DNA of 64,000 nt from Craterostigma plantagineum (lineage: Eukaryota; Streptophyta; Magnoliopsida; Lamiales; Linderniaceae). Below, piece after piece: positions 11,921 through 23,696 of this stretch (position 1 is its first letter; every line of letters begins with the position of its first letter). The position numbers were made by a program, and so were the translations under genes. The notes below the pieces were generated by a model. The model was given only the letters and a program-made list of their open reading frames with translations. It did not search any database and was not told the DNA's origin. The stretch lies in assembly GCA_027422505.1 (NCBI GenBank), contig JAPQWV010000001.1:3720001-3784000 (forward strand). Direction: 5' to 3'.

Positions 11921-14900
11921 TATCATTAGACCGTGGAGATTCCTACTACATGCATACGAGTTATATAGCTGACGAAATTGCGCCTTACCATATAATGATC
12001 GTAAACAACTAATCAACGAATTAAGTAGCTGGGCAAACTTCTCTAACTACTTAACCGAAGATCGCATTAAAACACGATGATCCGCTATTAGATTTGACTG
12101 TAATCTGGCGGGGTAGTTCAACCTATCTCTAGCGATGAGTTTATTCCGCTCGTTTACGAGTGGTCTAATCGTTCGCCCCTCTCTCGAGCGTAGCGTACGA
12201 TTTCCCGGACTACGTTAACTTAAACACATAGACATGATCAAGCTAACGTTGACAATTTCGATCACATAGACATAACCAAACTCATATACTTCGTAAACGA
12301 GTCATAACAATAACAACACATCAAATACGCTTAAACATACGATCGATCGCGCTAGGGTTCATCTCATCTCAAATACACAATATTTAGCTACTCATGACGG
12401 AAATTAACACGACGAAGGATAAAAATAAGATATAGGAAAACATAGTATCTTCCCTGAATATTTGGTTCGGGCTTAGTCCTTCGTTGAATATTTTCGTCGA
12501 ACGGGTGGCGGGCGTCTCAGCTTGCACTTTCCTTGCCGTTCCTCGCACTGCACGTCCTCGTTCGCTGCTCCTACACACACCGCTGCCCTCCGCTCATCTC
12601 CTCCGCCGACAGTCCGTCGCAGCCCGTCGTGGTTGCTTCGCTGCTGCTCCTACGCACACGGCTGCCTTCCTCGCTCTCTCCTCCGCCGTGAGCTGCCTGC
12701 TTGGTGGAAGTGGTTTGGCGTGGCTTTGGGAGATGGTTGGGTGATGAGTGAGCCTTGTGATATGTATGCGTGAGGCGGCAGGTGGTTGCTTGAGGTTGTG
12801 TGACGTGAAGTGTTGTGGGATGAGTTTGTGGAGGAGCAGAACTTCCTTTTGTGTATTCTTTGGCCCTTACGTGAAGTCCTCCGCCCTCTGCTCTTAATAT
12901 TTTTATAGTACTTCACGAAACTAAGAGGTAGTAAAGGGTAAACAACTTTCCTCTTTTCATGCGAAATAAAATCGTCCATGTTTTGCTCTTTTGACTTCAT
13001 GCTTGATTGGTCTGCTCCATGTTTCAAGGAAAGAAAAATCCCAAGCCTCCTCCATCGTTCATTCTCTGCCCCATCATAAAAAGAAATGATTTAAGTTAGT
13101 TGGGTTTTAAATGGGCTGATTAGTATTGGGCTTTGGCCCACGGGTTGTTTTTGCGCAGCGAAGTGGTGTGTTACAAAATCCGCATCTTCCATTCTGGGAC
13201 TCGGAATAGAAATTACTTCGGTCAAAATTGATAACTACGAGTCTTCTATCTTCGGCTAAATTTTCAGCTCCATCGGAAATCGTTTACCCCGTGATCTGCA
13301 AGAAATACCAAACTGCCGCAAATCTGCCGTAGAAACGCTAGTATTGCCATTAACTCACATTTAAGTGCTAGGATATTCAAAACGGCTTCATTAAGGAACG
13401 CAAATGGCTTAAAAGTAACAAATATAAACGTAATAAATTACGTTTATCACTTCTCTCAGACGTACACGTTTGAGGGAATAAGAGATTGCTGGCTATCTCT
13501 CCTCTACGACCCGGTCGTTTCTTCCGAGTTCATATCCCACGAGCCGTTAATGGCGCGAAATCCTCCGCGGCGCCCGCCGTCAATCGCAAGAGGAAATACG
13601 AGAAAAGCCTTCAAAGGCTATACAAGGACGAGTGCAGAAGACAACGCCACATCATCACGCAGGAAATGGCTCCCACAAGTAGCATTCGGCCACCTGTCAC
13701 CGATCAACAAGCCCTCGAACTTGACTTGGAAGTCACGGATATCGTTGATGATTGGCTTTTGACATCTCATTTATCAGTCGATCATACGGCTAATAACGTC
13801 GGAATAAGTCCCTTCGTCGACGTGAATAACGGAGAAGACGACGAAAACGACCTCCATAGGCATCTACGGAGACATTCCCGAGAGGAGGAGAATCTGTACT
13901 TCGTTCCTAACCCTGGATTTGCGCAGCCTGAAAACTCGGCTTTCGATAACTTTGCAGCGCCGTCTACGGCCAATTTGCTCGGCGACTTCTCCGATCGATT
14001 GATCAGCGTCGGTGAGGACGAAGATATGGAGGCGGATGAAGCGGATCCTTTACGCCGATCGTACTTCGAAGCGTTCAACGCTCTGTTTTTGAAAAACCCT
14101 TCGAATATACAAAATCTCGGGAATGAGCATCTAAATGGCGCGATCGGCTGCTTGCTCAACGAGGAGGACAAGGAAATTCCAGGCAATGAAGACGTCTTCC
14201 TACCCTACGTAAGCCCTGCAGACCCCACGCTTTCATTTCCCTTCTTCGTAAAGGGCGAAGATGGTCGTGCTAATAAGCCGTTGAAGGGACCTATGAGCCA
14301 ACCGAAGAAGAAGACGGAGCTTTACGAAGCTAGAGACGGATATCGATCGGAGGCCGCTCCGCTCGATCGAAGCCACGGCCATATCGGAGGCGAAGGGGTC
14401 GGAGAAGGTATTTTAGTTTTTATGTTTCCGTAAGGAAAATGCGTTTGAAAGGCGCAGTTTGAGATATTAAATGCGCTCGAAACGATATTTTTATATTGCA
14501 GACGAAGGAGAGGTCGGGGATGATGAGGAAGAGGAGGATGACGTTGTGCCTTTGCTTCGCTGACGTGGAAAGGATGGTAATGGATTAGCAAAGCTTATGT
14601 CTTTCACTCCATTTTGTTCGAGTGATGAAATAATTATATTGAGCCCTTCTCCAATTATTTTTATTTTTCGGCGCAGATGTTGAATATAGACCTTGTCACG
14701 GGCCAGCGTAAGGTACTCGTCGATCATCCACAAGGTAATAATATATACTAGTATTTCGGTACACCCTACGTGTGTGTGCAATAAAATAAAGTTAATTATT
14801 ATTAAATAATTTTAATAAGTAGTATACTAATAATAACATTTGATAGTTATTATGAGGTTATGAAGTTTCGTAGTGTAATAAGTCTTTTTAATTTAGATGT

Positions 14901-16310
14901 AGAAAAAATCTGATTGGTTAATCGATACAAACCAATTGACGGTTTATCCTAGCCCTCACCCTTAATATAATAGAATAGATATATATATATATATCATCCG
15001 TATATAATTTCGCTACGATTCTACCAATTGTTTGCCCAATAGTCCAACGCCTTCAGCACAAGGAGACGAGGAGGAAGATCGTTCGTTTAGAGCAGACGGC
15101 CGACGCTTGCCTACAAAGAGTCATGAACGCTCGTGGAGCTTTCCCTCTCTTGTTCGGGCATTCCTTTTGCAACTTTATAAAAAAGCCCAACGTACGTATG
15201 TATATATATGTATATTTCGACGTAATTTGATATGTTGGCATTATTTAACCCGATGTAGGTTCTAATTGGTCGAGCCATGGGCGGCATTGAGGTCGACATT
15301 AACCTCGGGCATCTTGAGACTGGGTCCAAAGTATCTCGGAAACAGGCGAGTCCCTTTCATTACACATTCGTCGATTCTTTTGTATTTTTTTCGCTACATT
15401 TTTTCTTTTTTGTTTTACTTATTGTGCATGGGCTATTTAGGCTGTAATAAAGCTCGGTGTGGAAGGGGACTTTACGATAAGGAACGTAGGGAGAAACGGC
15501 GTTTCCGTGAATGGCGAACAAGTGATTGATCGGTGGTACGGCCTTAGTAACGGCTGCCTCGTCGAGGTTCAATTTTGGATTGAATATCATATATATACAG
15601 GGACGGAACTACAATGGGGCTCGAGGTAAAACTAACATATAATGATTTATGGGGATTTCAGAGAAAATTACCTAATCTGATTTTAAACTTAAGAATCAGT
15701 CCCTACAACTTTGATTTTATAATTAGGTATACCATTAGGCATAACATTTGTTCAACTCCCTCATTCAAAAATTACTACAATGCCCTTTTATTCTTTAAAG
15801 TGTCGACTGTCGAATAAGAGAAAACAAAAACAAAAACAAAAACCAATATCTGGAAGATTTCTTGCTGCCTGGAGCTTTGGCATTAAAACTTTTCCTCGAG
15901 CTTCCATTCTCTTCAACCCTTTATAGTCGACTGCCTCGTTCAACCGTAACAAAGGCGTATTTATCAGCTATTTTTGTGATCCAAGAACCTACCTATTCAA
16001 TGAAATTGACATAAGCTTTCACTTCCGCTGTAATGAAAAGTGGCAGTGGCGAGAGACGTGAAGAAGGCAAAATATTGCTGAGATGGACAGTGAAGAACTT
16101 TGTGGGTGGAAACATTTGTCTTATGCAAGTAGTCAGCCGTTTAATTTAACATCGCTATATTAGTTATGTGAGCCCCTTCTGTTGTTATCACTAGCTCGTT
16201 GTTTTGGAGTTGATGTAGGTATTTTAGGAATCATAATATAGCAAGACTGTAATTTTGATGGGTTTTCTCGGAGCTGATCTTATGCTCTTTCTGTTGATTT
16301 TGGTTATTAG

Positions 16311-17186
16311 TAGGGGTGGTAAACAGGTCGGGTTGGGTCATATTCGGGTTCAACCCGTTTAATAAACGGGTTGAAAACTTCAACCCTGACCTGACCTGTT
16401 TACTTAAACAAGTTGAAAAATCAAACTCAAACACAACCTGCTTTAACCCTAACCCAACACGCCAACACGCCAACCCGTTTAAAATTTAAAAAGAAAATAA
16501 CAAAATGGACAGAATTATAATTCCAAATTGAACAAAAAAAAGGAGAAATAATGCAATTGTTTTTCTAAAAACATCATCATAATTAAGAAACAATTAAAGT
16601 TTCAAATAACAAAAGTCTCACTAGTTAAATACCAAACAAATTATTTCATGGTCATCAACTATTAACCGAAGCCGATGATAATTGACTCGAACTCTCAACC
16701 ATACTCTCTTCCATTTGATCTCCCACCCTTATGTTTATGACATCTTCGCATAAGTCATCGAGCATAGGAATATGATCCATTTTTGCTAAAAAATCAAATG
16801 AAATCAAATTATTATATCGGGAATAGGCGAAAACATAAACTAACAATCAGAAAAAAAAAATATGGAATTCGATTTGGGATGCGAGTTGGGCCTGTGAGCA
16901 TGTGTGAGCGTGGGAGTGGATAGAGAATTAGGGTTAAATAGAAATTTTCCTTTTATTTTATTTATATTAATAATATTTTAATAATATATATTATTCGGGT
17001 TAAATGAGTTGACAAACGGGTTGATTTCGGTTGAAAATCTGAACCCTAACCTGATCCACTTAATAATTGGGTTGGGTTCGGATTTACCCATTTACGTAAA
17101 CAGGTCGAAAATGCTAACCCGAACCTGCTATTTTCGGGTGCGGTTTGTGTCGGGTTGACGGGTTGAGTCGATTTTTAACAGCCCTA
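16311..17186. mobile_element. Non-autonomous hAT element
   Basis: The ends are TAGGGGTGGTAAA and, inverted, TAGGGCTGTTAAA. The exact 8-bp duplication GTTATTAG flanks it (16303-16310 and 17187-17194). The subterminal parts contain many GGGTTGAC/CAACCCG words. The 876-bp interior is AT-rich and noncoding. Confidence 0.9.
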
Positions 17187-17452
17187 GTTATTAGTTATGC
17201 TTTCTACTTTATCGTGAATGATGACTAGGCAATATCGTTAGATGACTTTGCCCTTTTTGTTAATCTTACTTTGGATTCAGCGTTCTATCTATCCATTTCG
17301 GTAAAAGGGAATCTTTCGTCAAGAACGTTAATGGACAAGGCTGATTAAGGCATATCACTGCTTTCAAAGACTAAAGAAGTGCGAACATAACAAAAAAGTA
17401 CATTTCCTCCTTACCTCAATTGGTATTGTTTTTAGTTTATTTGCATATGCAG

Positions 17453-17512
17453 GCGGAGGCTCTGTGCAGGTTGAGACATCCAAATCTTGTAGCACTTGTG
17501 GATGATCTGTAA
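17453..17512 (+). pseudogene. Protein-kinase exon fragment
   Basis: After an acceptor-like TTTGCATATGCAG the sequence reads AEALCRLRHPNLVALVDDL and then TAA. The R-HPNLV pattern is the helix C to beta-4 segment of receptor-like or U-box-linked kinases. No other kinase exon could be read nearby. It lies inside the Tip100-like element, so capture by that element is the likely origin. Nineteen residues is a short basis. Confidence 0.5.
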
Positions 17513-17849
17513 AATGTTTGATTGGAATTCATCGTCTTAGTCTTACACGATTCGCTCCAATCCGTATCTATTTGCTGAAAATATTTGTATATTTGGTCGA
17601 AATTTAAGTATTTTAGGTTTCTATTTAGGTATTTTACCATTGAATTCAAGTAGTTGATCTATTACGAAGTTGAAGTTTCGAGCTAACTCCATTTTTTTTT
17701 ATGGTGATGAATGACATGATCGATTTGATTTACTGGTGTGGTTTTCTCACTCGGTGTATTGCTATTATAATGATACTGATGTATGAATTCAACGACAAAA
17801 TATATTCAAAACAAAAATGATTGATTTTGGTATTTTACAGTTGAATTCA

Positions 17850-20390
17850 AGTACTTCATTAAGTTGAACGTAAATGTTCACAAAGAAACTACTTCTCTTC
17901 GTATTGCTGAATTCGAGTATTTGGCCTTGTATGAAGGTAAAGCTGCTAGCTAACTCATTTTGTATTGTTGATGAAGAGCAATGTCCTTATTATATAAGAT
18001 GTTGATAAGAACTCCCCATTTCACACTTGGATACTTCGACCCAATTCGCAAATATTTTAGCACAAATATAAGTTTTTCTGGTCTTAAAATTAGGTATTTT
18101 TAGTCTAGATTTAGGTATTTTATTACTGAATTCGAGTATTTGGCCCTGTATGAAGGTGAAGCTGCTAGAAAACTCATGTTATGTTGTTGATGAAGAGCAA
18201 TGTCCTTATTATATTAGATGGTGATAAGAACTCACCATTTTAGATTTGGATACTTCGACCCAATTCACAAGTATTAAATGCACAGATATAAGTATTTTTG
18301 GTCTTAAATTAGGTATTTTCAGTCTCGATTTAGGTATTTTATTGCGGAATTCGAGTATTTGGCCCCGTATGAAGGTGAAGCTGTTAGAAAACTCATTTTA
18401 TGTTGTTGATGAAGAGCAATGTCCTTATTATATAAGATGGTGATAAGAACTCACCATTTTAGACTTGGATACTTTGACCCAATTCACAAGTATTCTATGC
18501 ACAGATATAAGTATTTTTATCTTAAATTAGGTATATTCAGTCTTGATTTAAGTATTTGTTGAATTCGAGTATTTGACCTTGTACGAAGTTGAAGTTGCTA
18601 GAAAACTCATTTTATGTTGTTGATGAAGAGCAATGTTTTTATTATATAAGATGTTATACTCACCATTTTATCGATACTTCGACCCAATTCGCAAGTATTT
18701 TATGCACAGGTATAAGTATTTTTGGTCTTAAATTAGCTATTTTCATTCTCGACTTAGGTATTTAATTGCTGAATTCGTGTATTTGGCCTTCTACGAAGGT
18801 GAAGTTGCTAGAAAACTCATTTTATGTTGTTGATGAGGATCAATGTCCTTATTATATAAGATGTTGATAAGAACTCACCATTTGGATACTTCGACCCAAT
18901 TCGCAAGTATTTTATGCACAGATATAAGTATTTTTGGTCTTAAATTAGGTATTTACAGTCTTGATTTAGGTATTTTATTGTTGAATTCAACTATTAAGCC
19001 TTGTATGAAGGTGAAACTGTTAGAAAACTCATTTTATGTTGTTGATGAGGAGCAATGTCCTTATCATATAAGATGTTGATAAGTACTCGCCATTTTAGAC
19101 TTGGATACTTCGACCCAATTCACAAGTATTTTATGCACGGATATAAGTATTTTGGGTCTTAAATTAGGTATTTATAGTCTCGATTTAGGTATTTTATTAT
19201 TGAATTCAAGTACTTGACCGTAAACGAAAGTGAAGTGCCTAGAAAACTAATTTTGTGGTGTTGATGAGGATCAATGTCCTTATTATTATGTAGTATGCTT
19301 GATTAAAACCCACCATTTTAGTCTTAGATTATTCTCCCCCAATTTGCAAGTATTTTCCACATGAATATCAGTATTTATTTCCTAAATTAAGTACTCCAGT
19401 CCATTTAGGTATTTTATTGTTGAATTCAAGTACTTAACCTTATACGAAAGTGAAGTGCCTAGAAAAATAATTTTGTGGTGTTGATGAGGATCAATGTCCT
19501 TATTATGTAGAATGCTTGATTAAACCCACCATTTTAGTCTTAGATGATTCTCCCTCAATTCGCAAGTATTTTCCACATGAATAGTATTTATTTCCTAAAT
19601 TTAAGTATTTTAGTCCCTAATTCGAGTACTTCGTATAGATTGTACTTTTAAGTGTATAAACCTATTTTATAACCTTCGTGATGTTTCACGACATTCCAAC
19701 TTGATATTTAGAATAAACTACGCACTTTGTTATAGATGGCTCACTCTCCCGTTAAGGTATTTTATGACCAATGTTTGGTATTTATGTCCAGAATTTGAGT
19801 ACTTTCTATCCCGATTTAGGTATTTTAGTGAATAATTCGAGTACTTCGTATATATTGTACTTTTAAGTGTATATCAACCTATTTTATAACCTTCGTGATG
19901 TTCCGTGACATTCCAATTTGATATTTAGATTAAACTACGCACTTTTGTTATAGATGACTCGCTCTCATGTTAAGGTATTTTATTACCAAATTTCGGTATT
20001 TAAGGCAAGTATTTAAGTACTTCCTATCCCAATTTAGGTACTTTAGTCCCTAATTCGAGTACTTCTTATAGATTGTACTTTTACGTGTATATCAACCTAT
20101 TTTATAACCTTCGTGATGTTCCATGACATTCCAACTTGATATTTAGATTAAAATATGCATGTGTTATAGATCACTCGCTCTCACATTCAGTTTATTTATG
20201 ACAAAGTTGGTATTTAAGGCAAATATTAGGGTACTTTTTATCCTGATTTAGGTACTTTAGTCCCTAATTCGAGTACTTTATACATGAATTTCGGTATTTA
20301 GGTATCAATTTAAGTAATTTTATCCCGCTTTAGGTACTTGAGACCCAGATTTGAGTACTTTGTGTGCATGAACGTTAGGTGCAAACAACC
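17850..20390 (+). repeat. Tandem array of about 215-bp units, then diverged units
   Basis: The word TGATAAGAACTC or a close variant recurs at about 18002, 18222, 18441, 18863 and 19074, giving a period near 205-220 bp. Each unit contains ATGTTGTTGATGAAGAGCAA, GTCCTTATTATATAAGATG and several TTAGGTATTTTA words. From about 19300 to 20390 related, shorter and more diverged units continue, rich in GAGTACTT and GGTATTT. The short frames within it repeat with the unit and are not genes. 20391-21517 shows only AT-rich noncoding sequence. Confidence 0.8.
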
Positions 20391-21763
20391 AACCATTTTA
20401 TCATACATCACGGAATTACGTGCATAACAAAACAACATTATCCATAACAATAAACTAAATACTGTCATACAAACCACAGTAACATCAACCATAATATCAT
20501 CATCCACCAATGTCAAACAAATATAAAAGAACATAAACATCATATGCCTAAATTGCAGTCGAACCCAATGCGAGTTCTGGAAAAAACCTCAACGTATTCA
20601 TCCAATTTCGAAGCAGCAAAGGAATAAAATCGGAAAATACTGAATTTGCTCAGCACACTTCGTATCTCGATCTCCATTAACCCTCTCAGAATTTAAGATC
20701 AACCCAAAAAAATGAATGAGTTTCGAAAGAGGGATCAGAACCCTAATTTGAAAAACTTACCTTTGATGAATCTTGGTTGCTCGAAGTTAGACGAGCATGT
20801 GACTCGTCGACAAGGCTGTGAACCGTGGTGGAGCTGTGCGACGATGATGACTACAGTGGGAAGGAATGGGAACTGTATTTTTTGCTCTGTTCTTTTTTCT
20901 TTTAAATAAAATTTTTGATGCTGTTCCTGGTTCATTCGATGCTTTTTCCTATCAAATAACACACAAGGGAAGGCTATAATAGTCAATTAGCATTTGAGGG
21001 AGTTTATATTAACTTCTTGCACAGTGGCAGCACCTTTACATAAATCTAAACTCACGGGGACTGATCCGTAACTTTGAACTAGGGAATTTACTCTAAAACA
21101 CCCATGATTTAATTTCCTATTATTGTTTTTAGGCCTTTTGTTTTCTTATTATTGAGGATTTCATATCTCTTAATTAAGTTTCTATAATGAATTATTGAGG
21201 TAAATAATATAATATTACTATAACATGATAACTTGTTATTTTTAAATAAATGAGATCGTATAATATTCAATACTATATCTCATAATTTATATTTTATGAG
21301 GCACACATTTAAGTTTCTTAAGTTATGGCAATTTTATTATGTTAATTATAATTTTATAGTCACTTATTTAATAATTTATATATTTTTAAATAAAAATACT
21401 GGAATGCCCGTTACCATCCGCGATAATAACGGAACTGGAACGCTCGTGTCCGTTCCCGTTCCTGCGAACCATGCAGGTGATTGAGCCCCCAGATCAAAAA
21501 TCCTGGGTCCGCCCCTGTATATATGATATATTATGTGTATGTATATAAAATATATATTATAAATTATTCTTTTGAATTTCAGATTAGGGGCTTGGACTTC
21601 ATCTTCAAGATCAATAGAAGGCTCGTACACGAGTATGTGAATAGCACGAGATTGAGAGGAATCTCCGAAGTGCTAACTAAGCCAAGTCCTATGTCGCTGC
21701 TCTTGGCGACGAATAACGTAGGCCAGGAAAATGTAAAAAGGTGCCAGAAATTTATGTTAGGAC

Positions 21764-22573
21764 TAGGGCTGGGGAAATATACCGAAATACCGATATACCG
21801 TCCTTATCGTATCGAAACGTATCGAAATTTTGGTATACCGAAGTTTTTGGTAAGGTATGATACCGTACCGAAAATTTTCGGTATGGTAATGGTATGAAAA
21901 TTTTAAAAATTAGGTATACCGATTATACCGAAATACCGCAATATTAAATCTTTTAATATTTATATATATATATATATACACACACCTACAAATATTATAT
22001 TATTTAAAAAATATAGAAAATGGATAAAAATATTATAAGGATCTTCATAAATTTATTTAGCCAATAAATTATTAACTATACCCAACTTTGTAAGATTATT
22101 GAGGCCCATCATATTTTACTTAACCTTCACTAATTATTTAAATAGCCGTTTCATTTTAATTCTCTGTATATAAAGTTGTATTTTGTATGTAAAGTTTTTT
22201 GTCTTACTAAGGAGACTGACAATAATATTTAAATTATTTAAGGTTATTTTATGAATTAAAAATCTTTTTATTTTGGAAAATTTGGTATTAGTAAATCCAT
22301 CTTATTGAGGCCTAAGGAGTTTGAATTGACTACAAATTCGAAAACAATGAATTAACGAGTTACGAGACACGCATGATAAAAAACCATCCGTGTGAATGGT
22401 ATAGAAGGTATGATACCGATACCATACCGAAATTTCGGTATGATACCGTATCGAAATTGAAGGTATACCGAAATTTTGGTATGGTATTGGTATGATTTTT
22501 TTCGATACCGAAATTTCGGTACGGTATACGGTATCACAGTTTTGGTACGGTATATGGTACCGAACCACCCCTA
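21764..22573. mobile_element. Non-autonomous hAT element in the last FHA exon
   Basis: The ends are TAGGGCTGGG and, inverted, TAGGGGTGGTTC. The exact 8-bp duplication GTTAGGAC flanks it (21756-21763 and 22574-22581). Its subterminal regions are packed with GGTATACCG/ATACCGAAAT words. Removing it lets the FHA frame continue 10 more codons to TGA at 22611. Confidence 0.9.
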
Positions 22574-22613
22574 GTTAGGACTTCGGAGGCCTATAAGATT
22601 GAGATGCATGTGA

Positions 22614-23696
22614 ATGTGAATCACATAACAGCTGTGAAAAACCAAATATTCAATTGGAATAATGATATATTGTTTAAAAGAATTTAGACGGTGCCAAGAA
22701 AAAAGCTTTATTTGTTGTATTGTTGTTGTGGCCCTGGCGGCTGGCACATCAGTATTATTTTTAGAGAACTATTTGTTACATTTTTTCTTAGAATAAAAAG
22801 ATATAGTAGTATATAGTCTGGCACATCTTGATCATTGTCCAATAAAATAATGTAAAGAGTACAACCTACGGAAGAGATAATAAATATTTAAAGTTCGATT
22901 ATTGGTAAATCTTGACACCTATATTGTCTTGGAATTTTGGCGTGACCACCTTTTATTTTGAAAATAACACCAAAAATCAAATTCTACTCGTTACCTTGTC
23001 CTTGACAAGGTGGAAAGGGAATAACAATAATAATTGCGTAGTGTAGTGTAGATCTATGCTAAACTTATTTCTTTATTTTATTCAATCCTTATCCCTTTGC
23101 AAAATAATGTCATGCATGACGTTAATTTTATTCAATATTCCTGTATTGTATGTCTAACATAGTCAATACTAAGTTTCGACTGGTGGTTTTTTCCCTGAAT
23201 AAATATTATATCCACGCGTTGCTTTGATTTTGCGTTACATCTTAACAGTCTTTTGTCTGTCTACTTTATTTAGCTATCTCGGCCTTTTCAGTTCAACGTT
23301 GATCAAAGTATCAAACTGTAAATATGTGAAATTATTTTACTTTTGTATATTTTACAACTTAAAGCGTGTACCAAAAGTTTGGAACTGTAATTGGTTGCCC
23401 ATAAAGTGACAATGGACAGCATTTAAATACGGAGCCATGCTTCATTATAAACCCCACCATAAAAACTCATATCTCTCGGAGCATATTTTTTGTCCAAGAT
23501 GTTGCCTACTCAAATAGCAATGTCCAAGATGTTGCCTACTCAAATATTATAATATTGCAATATGCACAACTGACCATCACCTTTTCTAAAAACTATGACA
23601 CTATTTTACTTATTTATAGACAGAAAGCATATAATATCCTTAAAATATTAAGCCACGTAGGAGGGAAGTAAGACGTGACATAACATAGTGGTCTGC
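22614..23696. other. AT-rich stretch without a recognised gene
   Basis: No coding region could be supported. The one clear feature is an exact-start 30-bp tandem duplication, TGTCCAAGATGTTGCCTACT plus ten bases, at 23491-23520 and 23521-23550. Confidence 0.6.

Larger units (their letters stand above)
11122..13449 (-). mobile_element. Athila-like solo LTR inserted in an exon
   Basis: The insert runs from TGATCGAGCG to GTTTATCA and is flanked by the exact 5-bp repeat CTTCT (11117-11121 and 13450-13454). Removing it restores the exon reading AVRF-SQTYTFE. Near one end it has CTACGCTCAACAGGCAGGTGTACC and GAGTATCGAACCCAAAGG, resembling the LTR start of the element at 38051. With its nested Cassandra LTR removed it is about 1.86 kb. 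No internal domain is present, so it is solo. The family assignment rests on that end similarity. Confidence 0.85.
15598..21517. mobile_element. Tip100-like hAT element with captured sequence, in an FHA intron
   Basis: The ends read CAGGGACGGAAC and, inverted, CAGGGGCGGACC, the Tip100-type hAT terminus. The flanks TATATATA and TATATATG match at 7 of 8 bases, as expected for an 8-bp duplication. Removing it leaves an intron of about 90 bp between exons 15566 and 21583, a normal plant size. The 5.9-kb interior has no transposase. It carries a smaller hAT element, a kinase-like exon fragment and a long tandem array. The non-TIR borders inside it are not resolved. Confidence 0.7.
5260..22613 (+). 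pseudogene. Microspherule protein 1-like FHA-domain gene, disrupted by insertions
   Basis: The pieces are collinear with plant MCRS_N plus FHA proteins, presumed nuclear. Exons seen: 5260-5343 (KDDVVLKNAVE); 11085-11121 plus 13455-14407 (AGASLARGAVRF, then SLLYDPVVSSE, a basic RKRK stretch and a long acidic region); 14502-14576 (CFADVERM); 14677-14734; 15043-15191 (RRKIVRLEQ, GAFPLLFG, IKKPN); 15259-15345 (LIGRAMGGIEVDINLG, SKVSRKQ: FHA core); 15441-15566 (FTIRNVGRNGVSVNG); and 21583-21763 (IRGLDFIFKINRRLV). A solo LTR interrupts exon 2. The frame shifts between 13530 and 13600, and an extra T near 14552 breaks the frame before CFADVE. A GC rather than GT donor follows 15345. A hAT element splits the last exon; the stop after it would be 22611-22613. 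These defects make a functional product unlikely, although most splice sites remain recognisable. Confidence 0.85.

Noticed and set aside
18246..19079. Repeated 65-78-codon frames beginning MDTSTQF or similar
   Set aside because: They follow the tandem unit and lose the frame in other units, so they are by-products of the repeat.
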